DNA of 64,000 bases from Rhodobacterales bacterium RIFCSPHIGHO2_02_FULL_62_130 (GTDB taxonomy: Bacteria; Pseudomonadota; Alphaproteobacteria; Rhodobacterales; Rhodobacteraceae). Made by a program: the position numbers and the translations under genes. Positions 60,813 through 64,000 of this stretch are shown one piece after another. The DNA lies in NCBI GenBank assembly GCA_001828855.1, contig MHZT01000046.1:1-64000 (forward strand), written 5' to 3'. The notes beneath the pieces were generated by a model, which worked only from the letters and a program-made list of their open reading frames with translations, searched no databases and had not been told where the DNA came from. Position 1 is the stretch's first letter; every line of letters begins with the position of its first letter.

Positions 60813-63800
60813 ATGGCACGGGCAGAGCGGATCGTTCTGGGCGGGGCGCCCGAAGGCTATGACGCGCGGCTTCTGGCCAAGGAACTGGCGCGCGGCGCGC
60901 CGGTGATCCATATCGCCCGCGATGACAAGCGGATGGAGGCGATGCGCGCCGCGCTGGCGGTGATGGCGCCAACGGTGGTGGTGCTGGAACTGCCTGCTTG
61001 GGATTGTTTGCCTTACGACCGCGTGTCCCCCAACCCCGAAATTCTGGCGCGGCGGATGTCGACGCTGGCGGTGCTGGCTTCGGGTCTGCCCGGCCCCTTC
61101 GTGCTGCTGACCACGCTGAACGCCGCGACCCAACGCCTGCCTGCGCGCGAGGTGATGCGGACGGCCTCTTTCGCCGCGCGTGTGGGAGACAGGGTGGACG
61201 AGGCGCATCTGAAGGGTTTTCTGGCCCGCATGGGCTTTTCGCCGGTCTCGACCGTGGCCGAACCGGGCGATTTCGCCATCCGTGGCGGCATCGTCGATAT
61301 TTTCCCGCCCGGTGAGGGCGGCCCCGTGCGGCTTGATTTCTTTGGCGATGTGCTGGACGGCGCGCGGCGATTTGATCCGGTGACGCAGCGCACCACCGAA
61401 AAGCTGAAGGCGGTGGAATTCGCACCGATGTCCGAGGTTATTCTGGACGATGCCGCGATCACGCGCTTTCGCCAAAGCTATCGGATCGAGTTTGGCACCG
61501 CAGGGTCCGACGATCCGCTGTATGAGGCGGTTTCGGCGGGGCGCAAGCATCAGGGGATGGAGCACTGGCTGCCCTTCTTCCACGCCCGTCTGGAAACCCT
61601 GTTCGACTATCTGCCTGACGCCTCGGTCATGCTGGACGACCAGATCACGCCCGCGCGCCAGTCGCGCTGGGAGGGGATCGAGGACCAGTACGACGCACGA
61701 CGCGAGGCTTTGACGGCCAAGGGGCGGCTTGATTCCGTCTATAAACCCTGCGCGCCTGCGCTTTTGTATCTGGATGATGCGGGGTTCGAGGCGGCTGTGG
61801 CAGATCACCGCGTGGTGCAACTGTCGCCCTTGCCGCAATCGCCCGGTCCGGGAATTCTGGACGCGCAGGGCCGCTTCGGGCGGTCTTTCGCGCCGGAGCG
61901 ACAGCAGGAAAACATAAGCCTTTTCAGCGCTCTGGATGATCATATTAAAGCATTGCGCAAAGATCATCAGGTGGTGATTGCGTCGTGGTCCGAAGGCGCG
62001 CGGGAACGTCTGCGCGGGCTTCTGGAAGATCAAGGGCTAAAATCTGTCAAAGAGATCAAGGATTTCCGCGATGTCCCTGAGGAAAAGGGTGAAGTCTTTC
62101 TGCTGATCTGGGCGCTGGAGGCGGGCTTTACCGCCCCCGGTCTGGCGGTGATTTCCGAACAGGATGTGCTGGGCGACCGTCTGGTCTCCAAACCGCGCAA
62201 AAAGCGCAAGGCTGACAACTTCCTGCGCGAGGTGGATACGCTGTCGGTCGGCGATCTGGTGGTGCATGTCGAACATGGCGTGGGCCGCTATCTGGGGCTG
62301 GAAACCATTACGGCATTGGGCGCGCCGCATGCCTGCGTCGCCTTGGAATATGCTGAAAACGCTAAACTTTATCTGCCTGTCGAGAACATCGAACTGCTGT
62401 CGCGCTATGGCCACGAGGAAGGCTTGCTTGACCGTCTGGGCGGTGGCGCGTGGCAGGCCAAGAAGGCCAAGCTCAAGGAACGTATCCGCGAGATTGCCGA
62501 CAAGCTGATGCGCATTGCCGCCGAACGCGCCCTGCGCCCTGCGCCCATTCTGGAAGCGCCGCATAGCATCTGGGAGGCCTTTGCCGCCCGCTTCCCCTAT
62601 ACCGAAACCGATGACCAGTTGGCCGCGATTGCCGATGTGGTGGCCGATCTGGAAAAGGGCAGTCCGATGGACCGCCTTGTCGTGGGCGATGTGGGGTTTG
62701 GCAAAACCGAAGTCGCCATGCGCGCGGCCTTTGTGGCGGCGATGTCGGGGATGCAGGTGGCGGTGATCTGCCCCACAACCCTGCTGGCCCGCCAGCATTT
62801 CCGCAGCTTTGCCGAGCGGTTTCGCGGTTTTCCCATTAATGTGCGGCCCCTTAGCCGGTTTGTTTCAACCAAGGACGCCAATGCCACCCGCGCGGGAATG
62901 TCAGATGGCACGATGGATATTGTCGTTGGCACCCATGCGCTGCTGGCCAAGGGCATCAAGTTCAAGAACCTTGGTTTGATGGTCATCGACGAGGAACAGC
63001 ACTTTGGCGTGGGCCACAAGGAACGGTTGAAAGAGATGCGCTCCGAGGTGCATGTGCTGACGCTGACCGCGACGCCGATCCCGCGCACGCTGCAACTGTC
63101 GCTGACCGGCGTGCGGGATCTGTCGATCATTGCCACGCCGCCGGTGGACCGTCTGGCGATCCGCACCTATGTGTCCGAGTTCGACACCATCACCATCCGC
63201 GAGGCGCTGCTGCGCGAACATTTCCGCGGCGGGCAGTCGTTCTATGTCGTGCCGCGCATCGCGGATTTGCCGGATATCGAGGATTTCCTGCGCACCCATG
63301 TGCCGGAAGTGACCTTTGTCGTGGCGCATGGCCAGCTTGCGGCGGGCGATCTAGATGACCGGATGAACCAGTTCTACGACGGCAAGTATGACGTGCTGCT
63401 GGCGACGACCATTGTGGAATCGGGTCTGGATATTCCTACCGCGAACACGATGATCATCCACCGCGCCGATATGTTCGGCCTGTCGCAGCTTTACCAGATC
63501 AGGGGCCGCGTGGGCCGCGCCAAGACGCGGGCCTATTGCTATCTTACCACCAAACCGCGCAGCCCGCTGACGCCACAGGCGACGAAGCGGCTGCGGCTGT
63601 TGGGGTCTTTGGACTCTCTGGGCGCGGGGTTCAACCTTGCCAGCCATGACCTTGATCTGCGCGGGGCGGGGAACCTTTTGGGCGAAGAGCAGTCGGGCCA
63701 TATCAAGGAAGTCGGCTACGAGCTGTATCAGGCGATGCTGGAAGAGACGATTGCCAAGATCAAATCCGGGGAATTGCAGGGCCTGTCTTCGGTCGATGAC

Positions 63801-64000
63801 CAGTGGTCGCCGCAGATCAATCTGGGCGTGCCGGTGATGATCCCCGAAAGCTATATCCCCGATCTGGATATCCGGCTGGGCCTGTATCGGCGGCTGTCGT
63901 CGCTGGCGACCAAGGTGGAACTTGAGGGTTTCGCGGCCGAATTGATCGACCGTTTCGGCCCGATTCCGAAAGAGGTCAACACGCTGATGCTGATCGTTCG
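60813..64000 (+). CDS. mfd: Transcription-repair coupling factor Mfd (3' end outside window)
   Basis: The first 1062 codons of Mfd, open to the window end; the full protein is normally about 1150 residues, so roughly 90 are missing. ATG 60813 begins MARAERIVLGGAPEG. The UvrB-like N-terminal module (1-340) contains PYDRVSPNPEILARRM and FAIRGGIVDIFPPG. The RNA-polymerase-binding CarD-like domain starts near residue 475 (LSVGDLVVHVEHGVGRYLGLE). The RecG-like translocase has Walker A VGDVGFGKTEVA near 627, DEEQ at 726-729, TATPIPRTL, and GRVGRAKTRAYCYL. Mfd removes stalled polymerase and recruits UvrA to transcribed-strand lesions. Confidence 0.97.
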   Translation, partial: MARAERIVLGGAPEGYDARLLAKELARGAPVIHIARDDKRMEAMRAALAVMAPTVVVLELPAWDCLPYDRVSPNPEILARRMSTLAVLASGLPGPFVLLTTLNAATQRLPAREVMRTASFAARVGDRVDEAHLKGFLARMGFSPVSTVAEPGDFAIRGGIVDIFPPGEGGPVRLDFFGDVLDGARRFDPVTQRTTEKLKAVEFAPMSEVILDDAAITRFRQSYRIEFGTAGSDDPLYEAVSAGRKHQGMEHWLPFFHARLETLFDYLPDASVMLDDQITPARQSRWEGIEDQYDARREALTAKGRLDSVYKPCAPALLYLDDAGFEAAVADHRVVQLSPLPQSPGPGILDAQGRFGRSFAPERQQENISLFSALDDHIKALRKDHQVVIASWSEGARERLRGLLEDQGLKSVKEIKDFRDVPEEKGEVFLLIWALEAGFTAPGLAVISEQDVLGDRLVSKPRKKRKADNFLREVDTLSVGDLVVHVEHGVGRYLGLETITALGAPHACVALEYAENAKLYLPVENIELLSRYGHEEGLLDRLGGGAWQAKKAKLKERIREIADKLMRIAAERALRPAPILEAPHSIWEAFAARFPYTETDDQLAAIADVVADLEKGSPMDRLVVGDVGFGKTEVAMRAAFVAAMSGMQVAVICPTTLLARQHFRSFAERFRGFPINVRPLSRFVSTKDANATRAGMSDGTMDIVVGTHALLAKGIKFKNLGLMVIDEEQHFGVGHKERLKEMRSEVHVLTLTATPIPRTLQLSLTGVRDLSIIATPPVDRLAIRTYVSEFDTITIREALLREHFRGGQSFYVVPRIADLPDIEDFLRTHVPEVTFVVAHGQLAAGDLDDRMNQFYDGKYDVLLATTIVESGLDIPTANTMIIHRADMFGLSQLYQIRGRVGRAKTRAYCYLTTKPRSPLTPQATKRLRLLGSLDSLGAGFNLASHDLDLRGAGNLLGEEQSGHIKEVGYELYQAMLEETIAKIKSGELQGLSSVDDQWSPQINLGVPVMIPESYIPDLDIRLGLYRRLSSLATKVELEGFAAELIDRFGPIPKEVNTLMLIV

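Overview
The window is a GC-rich (roughly 64 %), densely coded stretch of an alphaproteobacterial chromosome, almost certainly Rhodobacteraceae/Paracoccaceae (Rhodobacter-like). The strongest evidence is the gene order dusB(nifR3)-ntrB-ntrC-ntrY-ntrX-hfq-hflX, a hallmark of Rhodobacter and relatives. Supporting evidence is an NtrC that lacks the sigma54 GAFTGA loop, a fused ispDF, a DUF6456/DUF6477 pair beside lipA, and a CtrA-type box. No CRISPR array, rRNA, intact insertion sequence or prophage is visible.

Layout. 1-295 is the 3' end of a hydroxypyruvate isomerase-type gene, followed by about 1.1 kb with only a possible gene relic. 1468-6695 is an iron-uptake operon: TonB-dependent siderophore receptor, PiuC-type dioxygenase, exbB, exbD, tonB. 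6975-9146 holds a lipoprotein, tRNA-Gln(TTG) and a BaiN-type flavoprotein. 9344-12577 (minus) is a capsule-export module, kpsT-kpsE-kdsA, without kpsM. 12809-16276 holds a variant NhaA antiporter, an SseB-like protein and rplM-rpsI. 16429-18502 holds a DUF1127 protein divergent from a MocR-type regulator, then a small unknown gene. 18619-21415 is a polyamine-type ABC transporter (two permeases and an ATPase, no binding protein). 21528-30340 is mostly minus strand: TetR, PPK2, an alpha/beta hydrolase, metA, an unknown P-loop protein, a FadL porin, a DMT transporter, an SDR and an MFS transporter. 30465-34497 holds a nitroreductase, guaA and a non-pyrrolysine MttB-family methyltransferase. 34814-38260 holds DUF6477, a GafA-like DUF6456 regulator, a LysE exporter and lipA. 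38293-44114 holds a diheme cytochrome c, a 54-residue membrane peptide coupled to hpt, a RatA/COQ10-like protein, amtB and pncC-pgpA-ispDF. 44290-53187 is the nitrogen-regulation cluster through hfq and hflX. 53252-60809 holds a GNAT acetyltransferase, a penicillin-acylase-family protein, a 3-hydroxyisobutyrate dehydrogenase-type enzyme, an unknown glycine-rich protein, a SYLF lipoprotein, hemB and a small membrane protein. 60813-64000 is mfd, cut by the window end.

How genes work together. The first operon is a self-contained TonB energy and uptake unit. The ntr cluster couples a tRNA dihydrouridine synthase to two complete two-component systems and then to Hfq, so nitrogen control and post-transcriptional control sit side by side.

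The most interesting observations are: a candidate gene-transfer-agent activator (GafA-like) with a CtrA box upstream; a dispersed composite repeat (GC hairpin plus a GTATTT...AAGATGAA tag), present in eight intergenic regions and mostly between convergent genes; an NhaA in which one of the two essential aspartates is replaced; and a MetA carrying the glutamate associated with acetyl-CoA use.
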